Shown: one piece after another, positions 47,422-56,079 of the stretch
Layout: every line of letters starts with the position of its first letter
Position numbering within the stretch: the stretch's first letter is position 1
Origin: Glycomyces luteolus
Lineage (GTDB): Bacteria > Actinomycetota > Actinomycetes > Mycobacteriales > Micromonosporaceae
DNA: 64,000 nucleotides
NCBI RefSeq assembly: GCF_027622875.1
Contig: NZ_JAPZVP010000001.1
Coordinates: forward strand, 363,142 to 427,141
Reading direction: 5' to 3'
The notes under the pieces: model-generated
What the model saw: the letters and a program-made list of their open reading frames with translations, nothing else
Database searches by the model: none
Told to the model about the DNA's origin: nothing
Made by a program: the position numbers and the translations under genes

Positions 47422-47559
47422 GGCGTTTCCTTCGTTCCTGGAGCGGTGCTGTCCGCTTGGATTCTTCGCAATGAGGCCGTTCGGCGCAGTCAGGACAGCC
47501 CCCGGATTCCGGCTGCGGCAGCCCCCCCGAAAAGAAATCCGGAAAATGTCCTCCCGGGA

Positions 47560-47586
47560 TGTCGAGAACCGGTGGACGGCTCCGTC
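47560..47586 (+). promoter_or_regulatory. ECF42-type promoter of the DGPF-sigma operon
   Basis: TGTCGA (47560-47565), 17 nt, then CGTC (47583-47586). From memory, ECF42 promoters are described as TGTCGA at -35 and CGA/TC at -10. It lies 49 nt before the DGPF start codon, suggesting autoregulation of the operon by its sigma factor. Confidence 0.65.
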
Positions 47587-47635
47587 CTAGGGTTGTCAGC
47601 GGCGAACGAGCCGCCCGAAACGAAGGAGGGCCGTC

Positions 47636-48046
47636 ATGGCCAAGTACCTGTTGCTCAAGCACTACCGCGGCGGACCGAAGCAGCACGCCAACGCCGAAGC
47701 GCCGATGGAGGACTGGACTCCCGAGGAGATCACCGCGCACATCCAGTTCATGGGCGACATGATCGAGGACCTGAAGGAGCGCGGCGAGTTCGTCGACGCG
47801 CAGGCGCTCGCCCCGCAAGGCGAGTTCGTCCGCTACGACGGCGACGGGAGGCCTCCGGTCACCGACGGCCCGTTCGCCGAGACCAAGGACCTCATCGCCG
47901 GGTGGATGGTCATCGACGTCGAATCCAAGGAGCGCGCCTACGAGGCCGCCGCCTACCTCTCCTCCGCGCCCGGGAAGGACGGCCTGCCGCTTCACGAATG
48001 GCTCGAGGTGCGGCCGTTCCTCACCGAGCCGCCGGTGGTGGAATAA
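47636..48046 (+). CDS. DGPF/YCII-domain protein
   Basis: The 136-residue protein begins KYLLLKHYRGGPKQ and carries the name-giving motif TDGPFAETKDLIAGW, in the YCII-related fold. DGPF proteins are the standard genomic partners of ECF42-group sigma factors. They are thought to be among the targets of that sigma rather than anti-sigma factors. GAAGGAGG precedes the ATG, and the sigma gene follows 38 nt later in the same orientation. Confidence 0.9.
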   Translation: MAKYLLLKHYRGGPKQHANAEAPMEDWTPEEITAHIQFMGDMIEDLKERGEFVDAQALAPQGEFVRYDGDGRPPVTDGPFAETKDLIAGWMVIDVESKERAYEAAAYLSSAPGKDGLPLHEWLEVRPFLTEPPVVE

Positions 48047-48084
48047 GCACAGTCGAGTAAGCACGGCCGAGGAATACCTGTCAG

Positions 48085-49242
48085 ATGATCGACGATCACC
48101 TGCTGCGGGATCTCACCCCGCAAGTGCTGGGCGTCCTCGTCCGCCGCGGAGCCGACTTCGCGGCGGCCGAGGACGCCGTCCAGGACGCGCTCGCCGAAGC
48201 GGTGCGGCGCTGGGACGGCGAGGCGCCCGACGAGCCCAAGGCCTGGCTGGTGACCGGGGCCTGGCGCAAGTTCCTGGACGCGCGCCGCTCGGCGTCCGCC
48301 AGGGTCATGCGCGAGGTCGCGGCGCACCGAGAACCGGCCCCGGGCCCGGCCGAGCAGGCGGACGACACGCTCCTGCTGCTCAGCCGCTGCTGCCACCCGG
48401 CGCTCTCGCCCGCGTCGGCCATCGCGCTGACGCTCCGCGCGGTCGGCGGCCTGACCACCGCCCAGATCGCCCGCGCGTTCCTCGTCCCCGAATCGACCAT
48501 GGCGCAGCGCATCTCGCGCGCGAAGCGGACGCTCGCGGGGGAGCGGTTCGAGCGGCTCGGCGATGCGCGAACCGTGCTCCGCGTCCTGTACCTGATGTTC
48601 GACCAGGGCTTCGCCGACGACCGGACGGGCGGCGACCTCTCCGCAGAGGCGATCCGCCTGACCCGGCAGCTCGTCGCCTCGGTGCCGCGGGACCCGGAAG
48701 CGGCGGGCCTGCTCGCGCTCATGCTCCTGCACCACGCCCGCCGCCCGGCCCGCCGCGACGACTCGGGCCGGGTCGTGCCGCTCGCCGAACAGGACCGCTC
48801 CCTCTGGGACGAGGCGATGATCGCCGAGGGCGTCGACCTGCTCCAGCACGCGCTGGCGATGGACCGGGTCGGCGAATACCAGGCGCAGGCCGCGATCGCC
48901 GCGCTCCACGACGACGCGGCCTCGGCCGAAACGACCGACTGGCCGCAGATCCTCGAGTGGTACGACGAACTCGCGCGCCTCACCCCGGACAGCCCGGTCG
49001 TGGCGCTCAACCGGGCGGTCGCGGTCGGGCACGTGGACGGCCCGCTCGCGGGGCTCCGCCTGGTCGAAGCGCTCGACCCCGGCCTGCCGCGCCGCGACGC
49101 CGTGGCCGCGTACCTGCACGAGCGGGCCGGCAACCGGGCCGAGGCGGCCCGGCTCTACAAGGCGGCGGCGCAGGCCACGGTGATCGAGGCCGAGCACACC
49201 CATCTGCTGCAGCAGGCCGCCCGGCTCAACCGGGACCGGTGA
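48085..49242 (+). CDS. ECF42-group RNA polymerase sigma factor with C-terminal TPR-like extension
   Basis: The 385-residue protein has sigma region 2 (about 10-75, AAAEDAVQDALAEAVRRW) and region 4 (about 110-165, GLTTAQIARAFLVPESTMAQ). A long helical extension of about 200 residues follows, with repeat-like units such as PVVALNRAVAVGHVDGPLAG and NRAEAARLYKAAA. The extension and the DGPF neighbour define ECF42. In studied members the extension is needed for activity. No anti-sigma gene is nearby, as expected. Confidence 0.9.
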   Translation: MIDDHLLRDLTPQVLGVLVRRGADFAAAEDAVQDALAEAVRRWDGEAPDEPKAWLVTGAWRKFLDARRSASARVMREVAAHREPAPGPAEQADDTLLLLSRCCHPALSPASAIALTLRAVGGLTTAQIARAFLVPESTMAQRISRAKRTLAGERFERLGDARTVLRVLYLMFDQGFADDRTGGDLSAEAIRLTRQLVASVPRDPEAAGLLALMLLHHARRPARRDDSGRVVPLAEQDRSLWDEAMIAEGVDLLQHALAMDRVGEYQAQAAIAALHDDAASAETTDWPQILEWYDELARLTPDSPVVALNRAVAVGHVDGPLAGLRLVEALDPGLPRRDAVAAYLHERAGNRAEAARLYKAAAQATVIEAEHTHLLQQAARLNRDR

Positions 49243-49322
49243 CCCGGCCGCAGCGGGACACGCAGCGGCTCCGCTTGGGCGCCTTCGGGTCCGATCCTTG
49301 CGCCTCGGGCACGCGCCGATCG

Positions 49323-50045
49323 TCAACCCAGCTCGACCCCGGTGTGGGCCTCGAGCCGCCCGATCAGCTCGTGCTGGAAATCCGGGTCCGAGGCCGCCGG
49401 GTGGGAGCGGCTGATGCGGCCGTGATGCCAGTAGCCGCCGGTGCGCGGCACGATCGCCTCGTCGGGCGCCGCGGCCAGCCACTCCTGCGTCCGGTGCCCC
49501 TCCTCGAGGTCGCCGGGCGCGCCCGGGCCGCCCATGCGGGTCGGGACCCAGCCGGGGTCGACCACGTGCGCCACCGTGTCGGCCCAGCGGCGCGCGACCG
49601 CGAACGCCAGGGTCGTCTCGTACAGCTTCGAGTCCTCGTACGCCCCGGGGCGGGCCCGCGTCTCGGCGAAGTCGATCGCGTCCAGGTCCGTGGAGCCGTC
49701 GAGGTGGTAGCCGCTGCTCAGGTAGATCAGCCTGCGCGGCTTGGACATCGCGGCGGTGAGCAGGTAGGGCGCGACCGTGTTCACCTGCAGCGCACCGGGG
49801 TCGCGGTAGACCCCGGCGTTGTGGATCACCGCGTCGAAGCGCCCGAACGCGTCGGCCTGCTCGGCGACCGCGAGCGTCTCGTCCATTCGGGACAGGTCGC
49901 CGTGGACGAACCCGTGCGGCGCGAGATCCGGAACCCGGTCGGGGCTGCGCGTGTGGACGACGACCGCATGGCCCTCCTCGGTCAGCGTCCGCGCGGCGGC
50001 CAGACCGAGCCCGGTCGAGGCTCCGGTGATCAGGATGAGCGCCAT
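49323..50045 (-). CDS. Short-chain dehydrogenase/reductase
   Basis: The 240-residue protein has the SDR nucleotide loop TGASTGLG (residues 7-14), the structural motif HNAG and the catalytic pair in YEDSKLYE (YxxxK). A Ser before it in LSSGYHLDG completes the triad. The length suits classical SDRs. ATG 50045 opens directly on ALILITG. Substrate unknown. It is divergent from the acetyltransferase at 50145. Confidence 0.9.
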   Translation of the reverse strand: MALILITGASTGLGLAAARTLTEEGHAVVVHTRSPDRVPDLAPHGFVHGDLSRMDETLAVAEQADAFGRFDAVIHNAGVYRDPGALQVNTVAPYLLTAAMSKPRRLIYLSSGYHLDGSTDLDAIDFAETRARPGAYEDSKLYETTLAFAVARRWADTVAHVVDPGWVPTRMGGPGAPGDLEEGHRTQEWLAAAPDEAIVPRTGGYWHHGRISRSHPAASDPDFQHELIGRLEAHTGVELG

Positions 50046-50144
50046 CGGCGTCCTTTCGTCGAATGCCTGCGGGGCCGAAGATACCCGCGGCGGGTGCCCG
50101 ATAACCGGTTGCGGAGGACCGGCGCGCTGGGGTGTGATCCGGCC

Positions 50145-51011
50145 ATGGATTTCGAACTGCGCGTCCCCGGCATCGACGAACTCGGCGAAGCGGTCGCGGC
50201 GCTCCGGGAATGGCAGTCCGACGACGCCCCGATGCAGCTGCATCCGGGCGACCTCGGCTGGTTCTGGCGATTCGGCGGTGAAGCGACCGCCGCAGCGGTC
50301 CGGACCTGGAACCAGGACGGACGGGTGCTCGCCGTCGGGCTGCTCGACGGCCCCGACGTGCTGCGGGTGACAACCGCACCGCAGTTCCTGCACGATGCGG
50401 GGCTCGCCCGGCGGATGGCCGCCGACATCGCCGATCCCGAGCGCGGCGTCCTCCCCGCGGGCAAGGTGAACGTCGAGGTTCCGAACGGCGCGGCCCTCCA
50501 CGAGCACCTCGCCGAGATCGGTTGGGGCACTGACGAAGCGTGGACGCCGCTGCAGCGCGACCTCGCGGACCCGGTGGAGGACCCGGGCCTGCGGATCGGA
50601 GTGGCCGGGCCGGAACTGGCCGACCTGCGGGCCGCCGTGCATCGCTCCGCCTTCGAGGGCTCGGCCTTCTCCGAGGCGCGCTGGCACGCGATGGCGGCCG
50701 GTTCGCCGTACGCCGACGCCCGGTGCCTGCTCGGGTTCGACGAGGCCGCGAACGCCGTCGCCGCCGTGACGGTGTGGTCGGCCGGGCCCGGGCGCCCTGG
50801 GCTCATCGAGCCCATGGGCGTCCACAAGGACCACCGCGGTCGCGGCTACGGCAAGGCGATCTGCGTCGCCGCAGCGGCCGCGCTCCGGGAGCTCGGCTCC
50901 TCCGGCGCGATCGTCTGCACCCCGAGCTCCCTGGCCGGCGCCGTCGCCACTTACGCGTCCGCCGGATTCCGGCACCTCTCCGAGCGCCTCGACCGGCACC
51001 GAGAGGCGTGA
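50145..51011 (+). CDS. GNAT-family acetyltransferase (double domain)
   Basis: The 288-residue protein has an N-terminal half that looks like a degenerate GNAT fold. The C-terminal half carries the acetyl-CoA loop HKDHRGRGYGKAIC (R-x-x-G-x-G/A). TGTGAT (50133-50138) stands 6 nt before ATG 50145, indicating a leaderless mRNA. The acceptor substrate cannot be told; tandem-GNAT proteins of this size often act on small molecules or antibiotics. Confidence 0.8.
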   Translation: MDFELRVPGIDELGEAVAALREWQSDDAPMQLHPGDLGWFWRFGGEATAAAVRTWNQDGRVLAVGLLDGPDVLRVTTAPQFLHDAGLARRMAADIADPERGVLPAGKVNVEVPNGAALHEHLAEIGWGTDEAWTPLQRDLADPVEDPGLRIGVAGPELADLRAAVHRSAFEGSAFSEARWHAMAAGSPYADARCLLGFDEAANAVAAVTVWSAGPGRPGLIEPMGVHKDHRGRGYGKAICVAAAAALRELGSSGAIVCTPSSLAGAVATYASAGFRHLSERLDRHREA

Positions 51012-51182
51012 CCCGTCCCGGCGCGATCCGCGCCGTGGCCGAACGGCGGGGCAACGCGGCGGCACGCAGCGCCGCGGCCTCGCTCGGGCACGGCGGCCGT
51101 GAAGCAGCACCCGGACGGGGCCGCGCACGATCCACATGTGAGAGCATGTCGTCTGTTGCGGCGCGGTCGATTCGGAGGACGC

Positions 51183-51737
51183 ATGTTCAAGACTTCCCTG
51201 GGCGAAGGCGCGGAACTGCGCCCCCTGCAGGCGGATTCGGCCGAGGAGTTCCTGGCCCACATCGACCGCGGACGCGAGTTCATCGGACGCCACGTCGCCC
51301 TCGCGGACACCGTCGCCGACCTCGATGCGGCCCGGAGGATCCTCGAGACCTACGAGCAGAAGGCCGCCGCGGACACCGGGCGAATCTGGGGCATCTGGGT
51401 CGACGGCACCCTCGTCGGCGGCGTCCTCTTCCGCGCCATGGACTTCCGGATGGAGACCGCCGAGGCCGGCTGCTGGCTCGAGCCCGCCGCCGTCGGCAAG
51501 GGCCTCGTGACCCGCGCGGTCACCGTGATCATCGACTGGGCGATCGAGGTCCGCGGCATCCACCGCGTCGACTGGTGGGCCTCGACCCGCAACGCCCCCA
51601 GCATCGCCGTCGCCAAGCGCCTCGGCATGACCAGGGAAGGCGTCGCGCGCGAGGCCTACCTCCACCGCGGCGTCCGCCACGACATGGAGATCTGGTCGGT
51701 CCTCGCCCCGGAATGGCGCGCCGCCCGCGACGCCTGA
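51183..51737 (+). CDS. RimJ/RimL-type N-acetyltransferase
   Basis: The 184-residue GNAT protein has GCWLEPAAVGKGLVTRAVTV at the acetyl-CoA site and the RimL-type ending NAPSIAVAKRLGMTREGVAR. These modify ribosomal-protein N-termini or related amines. GGAGG lies 4 nt before the ATG. It converges with the GH27 gene 10 nt downstream without an obvious terminator. Confidence 0.9.
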   Translation: MFKTSLGEGAELRPLQADSAEEFLAHIDRGREFIGRHVALADTVADLDAARRILETYEQKAAADTGRIWGIWVDGTLVGGVLFRAMDFRMETAEAGCWLEPAAVGKGLVTRAVTVIIDWAIEVRGIHRVDWWASTRNAPSIAVAKRLGMTREGVAREAYLHRGVRHDMEIWSVLAPEWRAARDA

Positions 51738-51747
51738 CCCGGTGCGG

Positions 51748-53019
51748 CTACTCCAGTCGCAGCAGCCGGGCGCCGTGCGCCGGTACCCTGACGCGGACCC
51801 GGCCGTCCTCGATCGGGACGTCGGCGCCCTCCCACAGGTCGCGGACGCGAGTGCGTTGCGTGCAGCCGAGATCGGCCAAGTGGACCTCGAGGTCGGCCGG
51901 GTCGTCGCCGAGCCAGAACACCGCGCACGCCTCGGCGTCCTCGAGCTCGGCCTTCCAGATGACCAGCGAGTGGTCGCGGACGATCTCGCGGCTGCTGCGG
52001 CTCTCGAGCAGCGCGAGGACCTCGGGATTGCGCAGCAGTTCGAGCGTGTCGGACGGAGTGTCCGGGAGGTGCCCGCCGAACATCAGCGGCGACCGCATCA
52101 TGCACCAGAGCGTGAGCATCGTGCGCTGCTCCTCGAACGTCAACCGCGACAACCGGTCCTCGCCGACGTGCGCGTGGATGCCGATGCGCCCGAGCGGCAG
52201 CATGTCGGCGTCGCCCCAGGCTCCCGGAACCTGATACGGCGCCCAGCGGGCCGCGCGCTGGAACATCTCCAGCAGCGCGCTCCAGTCGTCCCAGAGGTCG
52301 TCGGAGATGCGCCACATCTCCGCGTGCTCCCGAAGCGCGTCAAGGTGTGCGAACGACAGCGCCTTCCCCGGCGAGAGGCTCAGCACGATCGGGCGCCCGC
52401 ACTTGTCGATCGCGCGCGAGTACGCGGCGATCTCGACGCTCTGCGTCGGCGGGTGGAGGACGTCGTCGAGCTTCACGAAGTCGACGCCCCATTCGGCGAA
52501 CTGCGCGACCTGGGAGTCGTAATACGCCTGCGCGCCGGGCGCCGAATGATCGATCCCGAAGTTGTCCGGATTCCAGGTGCACGCGTTGTCGCGGTCCGCG
52601 ATCTTCGACGCGGTCGTGTCGCCCCCGAGGACCGGGAGGTCGAGTTCGACCGCCTTCTTCGGGATGCCCCGCATCATGTGGACGCCGAACCGCAGGCCCA
52701 GCGCGTGAACGCGGTCGGCCAGCGCCTTGAACGACCCGTCCGATGCCGAGGGGAACCGGTTCGGCGCCGGGAGCTGCCGTCCCCACGCGTCGAGCACGGG
52801 GTCGGAGACCGCGTTGTAGTGGTGTTCGCCCGGGTTCGGTTCGTACCACTGGATGTCGACCACGATCGTGTCCCATCCGAACGGCTTGAGCTCGGCGGCC
52901 ATGAACTCGGCGTTGGCGAGGACCAGGTCCTCGGTCACCGAGCTGCCGAAGCAGTCCCAGCTGTTCCAGCCCATGGGCGGACGTTTCGCGGCGTGCTTCC
53001 TGGCAGATGTCGACGTCAT
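51748..53019 (-). CDS. GH27-type alpha-galactosidase-like glycoside hydrolase
   Basis: The 423-residue clan-D (beta/alpha)8 enzyme has the family opening PPMGWNSWDCFGSS, and the likely nucleophile Asp in VDFVKLDDVL. RSPLMFGGHLPDTP follows near the end of the barrel, and a C-terminal beta domain closes the protein. It has no signal peptide and so would act on imported oligosaccharides. Start ATG 53019 lies 6 nt after TACGTT (minus strand), indicating a leaderless start; the frame to 53100 has no support. It is divergent from an AraC regulator, its probable activator. Confidence 0.85.
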   Translation of the reverse strand: MTSTSARKHAAKRPPMGWNSWDCFGSSVTEDLVLANAEFMAAELKPFGWDTIVVDIQWYEPNPGEHHYNAVSDPVLDAWGRQLPAPNRFPSASDGSFKALADRVHALGLRFGVHMMRGIPKKAVELDLPVLGGDTTASKIADRDNACTWNPDNFGIDHSAPGAQAYYDSQVAQFAEWGVDFVKLDDVLHPPTQSVEIAAYSRAIDKCGRPIVLSLSPGKALSFAHLDALREHAEMWRISDDLWDDWSALLEMFQRAARWAPYQVPGAWGDADMLPLGRIGIHAHVGEDRLSRLTFEEQRTMLTLWCMMRSPLMFGGHLPDTPSDTLELLRNPEVLALLESRSSREIVRDHSLVIWKAELEDAEACAVFWLGDDPADLEVHLADLGCTQRTRVRDLWEGADVPIEDGRVRVRVPAHGARLLRLE

Positions 53020-53108
53020 GTAGTCAACGTAGCCGTGATGGAGCGAACGCGAATCCTGCCCGCTTGGTCGTTCCTCCGGGATCCTTTGTTCGGCTAGCAT
53101 CGCCCCTC

Positions 53109-53933
53109 GTGAAGTACGAAGCGGTGGTGGAGCTCGCGCCCCCGGGGATCTGGGTCGCCCAGGGGACCGCCCCGGCGATGGCCCGCGCCCACAGCCACGA
53201 CGACATCGAGTTGAACGTCGTCACCAGGGGCGCCATCGAGTACCTGATGGGCGAGCGGCGCGTCCGCGTCGAGCAGGGCCAGTCGGCCGTCTTCTGGGCG
53301 AGTCTGCCGCACCGGCTGCTCGCGCCTCCGGGGGAGCCCGCCGAGGTCTGCTGGGCGCACGTCCCGCTCTCCACGGTGCTGACCTGGGACCTGCCCGCGG
53401 CCGACCTGCGCTCCCTCCTCGAGGGCCGGCCGGCCCTCGCGACCGTGCCGTCCGATGTGGATGCTTCCAGCGTCTGGCGGCGCTGGGGATCGGACTTCGC
53501 GGGCCGAGACGCGGATGCCGCCCTCCTGGAGGTGCAGGCCTTCATGCGCCGGACCCTGCGCGCCGCGCGGATGCAGCCGTCGGACACCGGACCGACCTCG
53601 CGCCCGCTCGAGATGGCGGCGTTCGTCATGGAGCGGTTCCGTGATCCGATCACCGCGGCGGACGTCGCGGCCGTGGCCCATCTGAACACTGAGTACGCCA
53701 TGACGTTGTTCCGTAAGGCCTGGAGCATGACGATCGGCGACTTCCTGCTGCGCCGGCGCGTGGCCGAGGCCCAGCGCCTCCTCGCCACCACCGAGCTCGA
53801 CTGCTCCGCGGTCGGCTACGCGGCCGGTTTCGGCTCGGGCAGCAACTTCTACGCCCAGTTCGCCAAGCTCGTCGGCACCAGCCCCGGCCAATACCGGGCC
53901 GCACTGCGGAGCGTTGAAGACGAGTCCGCTTGA
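53109..53933 (+). CDS. AraC-family regulator with N-terminal cupin
   Basis: The 274-residue protein has an N-terminal sugar-binding cupin (HSHDDIELNVVTRGAIEYLM) and a C-terminal double helix-turn-helix (about 175-270; AVAHLNTEYAMTLFRKAW, GFGSGSNFYAQFAKLVGTSP). GTG 53109 is 8 nt after TAGCAT (53095-53100). Only 89 bp separate it from the divergent GH27 gene, so it probably senses the matching galactoside and activates that gene. Confidence 0.9.
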   Translation: MKYEAVVELAPPGIWVAQGTAPAMARAHSHDDIELNVVTRGAIEYLMGERRVRVEQGQSAVFWASLPHRLLAPPGEPAEVCWAHVPLSTVLTWDLPAADLRSLLEGRPALATVPSDVDASSVWRRWGSDFAGRDADAALLEVQAFMRRTLRAARMQPSDTGPTSRPLEMAAFVMERFRDPITAADVAAVAHLNTEYAMTLFRKAWSMTIGDFLLRRRVAEAQRLLATTELDCSAVGYAAGFGSGSNFYAQFAKLVGTSPGQYRAALRSVEDESA

Positions 53934-54064
53934 AGGGCAGCGCCGTTGGAGCCGGTCGTTCCGGTGACGCCTCGTCCCGCCGCTGCGTGAGGTGCGCGCT
54001 TTCAGCGGTGTCGCCCGCCAAGGCGATAGCGGCTCTGCAGCCTCGCGAGAGGCCGGAGTCCTAC

Positions 54065-55186
54065 TTAAGCGGTGGCGAGGAAGTCCAGGAGTTCGCGGCA
54101 GAGGATCGATCGGGTGCCGACACCGGTGAGCATGGCGACGTGCCCGCCGGGGCACCTCACGACTCGGGGCGGGCGGCGCAGGAGGTCGACGAGGGCGAGG
54201 CTCGCCGGTGGCGGCACGATGTGGTCGGTCGCGGCGACCGCGAGCAGGACCGGCACCTCGAGGCTTTCGAGGCGTGCCGGCCGGCCGTGCACCAGCCACC
54301 TTCCGCCGCTGAGAGCATTGCCGCGGGCGTAGTCGACGAGGTCGAACAGCAGCGCACCCGGAAAGGGCGTGTGCTCCCAGACCCACCGGGACAGCGGTCC
54401 CGCCACGGCTCGCCAGTTTCGGTTCCGCCGCCGTCGCCAGACCTGGCGGGCCGCGCGCAGTGCGATGGGGTGCAGCCAGTGGAAGCTCTCCCGGATCAGC
54501 GGGGCGGGCACCAGACCGTGACCGTCGAGGGCGAACACCGGGGGCAGCCGCAGTGAGCGGAGGATCCCGTCCAGGCGGCCGTCGACCGCCGTGTCGACCG
54601 ACGGGGCGATCGCGGTGAGGGAGGCCAACCCGGTATCGCCGAGAGCCGCGTGCGTGCTCAGCGCCAGCGTGCCGCCCAGGCAGTACCCGACCAGATGCAC
54701 CCGGGGCCGCCCGGTGCGGTCCCGGACCACCTGCTCGGCGAGCATCAGGGTGGCGGCGTAGTCGTCGAACCCGCGTCCGGCCTCGGCGGGCCCGGGGATG
54801 CCCCAGTCGAGCAGGTACACGTCGTGGCCCGCCGCGAGCAGCGCCGCGATGAGGCTGCGGCCCGGCGCCAGGTCGAGCACCCAGGAGCGGGTGACCAGCG
54901 AATGCACCATGAGGACGGGCGTCCCGGAGGCGCGGTCGCCGCTCGTGTATCGCTGGAGTGTCGCTGGACCGGATCGCCACATGACCGACGACGGTGTCGC
55001 CGGGACGCCCGACCGGTGCAGCCCCGCGGCGATGTCGACCACGTGCGGCCAACCGGCCACCGCCGCGAGCATTCGTGCGCCACCGGCTCGCAACGATCGA
55101 CCCGTTCGCACGATCCGGTTGGCCCGCAGCAGACTCCGGTCGGTCGATACCAGGCGCCGCCAGTGATCACCGGGCCGGACGGTCAT
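54065..55186 (-). CDS. PhaC-like alpha/beta hydrolase (polyhydroxyalkanoate synthase family)
   Basis: The 373-residue protein carries the PHA-synthase lipase-like box GYCLGG with Cys as nucleophile (about residue 175). LMVHSLVTRSWVLDL precedes it, the catalytic Asp is in ATDHIVPP and the His is in CPGGHVAML. Length fits class III/IV PhaC. No phaE, phaR, phasin, phaA or phaB is adjacent, so true polymer synthesis is unproven. ATG 55186 starts the frame; no clear ribosome-binding site. Confidence 0.75.
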   Translation of the reverse strand: MTVRPGDHWRRLVSTDRSLLRANRIVRTGRSLRAGGARMLAAVAGWPHVVDIAAGLHRSGVPATPSSVMWRSGPATLQRYTSGDRASGTPVLMVHSLVTRSWVLDLAPGRSLIAALLAAGHDVYLLDWGIPGPAEAGRGFDDYAATLMLAEQVVRDRTGRPRVHLVGYCLGGTLALSTHAALGDTGLASLTAIAPSVDTAVDGRLDGILRSLRLPPVFALDGHGLVPAPLIRESFHWLHPIALRAARQVWRRRRNRNWRAVAGPLSRWVWEHTPFPGALLFDLVDYARGNALSGGRWLVHGRPARLESLEVPVLLAVAATDHIVPPPASLALVDLLRRPPRVVRCPGGHVAMLTGVGTRSILCRELLDFLATA

Positions 55187-55401
55187 CGACGGGCCTGGAT
55201 CGGGACACGCGGCGAGCGGCGGTCAATCGTTCTCACGCGGCAACGGTATCGGGCCTCGTCTATCGGTGATCGCTTCTCCCGCCGGCGAAGTCGGAGCCAG
55301 CCCACCCGCGGCCCCGCGCACGTCGGATTGAGATGGGAGCGCGAATTCCCTGCGCCCTCGATCGATGCCGCACGCTCGAGGCCCGACCGGATCCTGAAGG
55401 C

Positions 55402-56079
55402 TTACCGCCGGACGAGGACGTACCAGACCTCGGGGCGGCCGACGCTGCCGTAGTGCGGGCGCCGCTGCGCGATCCCGTTGTCGGCCAAGTACTCCAGATA
55501 GCGGCGCGCGGTGACTCGCGCGATGCCCACCGTCGTGGCGATGGCCGCCGCGGACAGTCCTTCGGCCGCGTCGGCCAGCGCGGCACTGATCGACTCCAAT
55601 GTGGAGGCGCTGAGGCCCTTCGGCAACGGCCCCTGGCCGGGGGTGCGCAGCTCGGACAGCATCCGGTCGACATCGTTCTGGCCGCCGACCTCGCCGGGCT
55701 GGACGACCTGCTCCCGCCACGCCGCATAGGTCTCGAGCTTTCCGCGCAGCGTCGCGAACGTGAACGGCTTGAGCAGGTATTGCATGACGCCGGAGGACAC
55801 GGCCGCGCGGACGACGGACAGGTCGCGCGCCGAGGTCACGGCGATCACGTCCACCGGGGCGCCGGCGGCCCGCAGCGCCGCGCACACCGCCAGGCCGTGC
55901 GTGTCCGGCAGGTAGAAGTCCAGCAGCACCAGGTCGACGGGGTTGCGGGAGCAGAACCGGATGGCGTCGTTGCCCGAATGCACCACGCCGGCCACGGTGA
56001 ACCCGGCGACGCGCTCGACGTACGCCCGGTGGGCGTCGGCGGCCACCGGGTCGTCTTCCACCACGAGTACGCGGATCAT
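55402..56079 (-). CDS. CitB/DcuR-type response regulator
   Basis: The 225-residue protein has a receiver with VVEDDPVAADAH, the phospho-Asp in VLLDFYLPDTHG (about residue 54) and YLLKPFTF. The C-terminal helix-turn-helix (LSAAAIATTVGIARVTARRY) is typical of the CitB/DctR group. ATG 56079 overlaps the kinase stop by 4 nt. It presumably activates the divergent dctA gene in response to C4-dicarboxylates. Confidence 0.9.
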   Translation of the reverse strand: MIRVLVVEDDPVAADAHRAYVERVAGFTVAGVVHSGNDAIRFCSRNPVDLVLLDFYLPDTHGLAVCAALRAAGAPVDVIAVTSARDLSVVRAAVSSGVMQYLLKPFTFATLRGKLETYAAWREQVVQPGEVGGQNDVDRMLSELRTPGQGPLPKGLSASTLESISAALADAAEGLSAAAIATTVGIARVTARRYLEYLADNGIAQRRPHYGSVGRPEVWYVLVRR

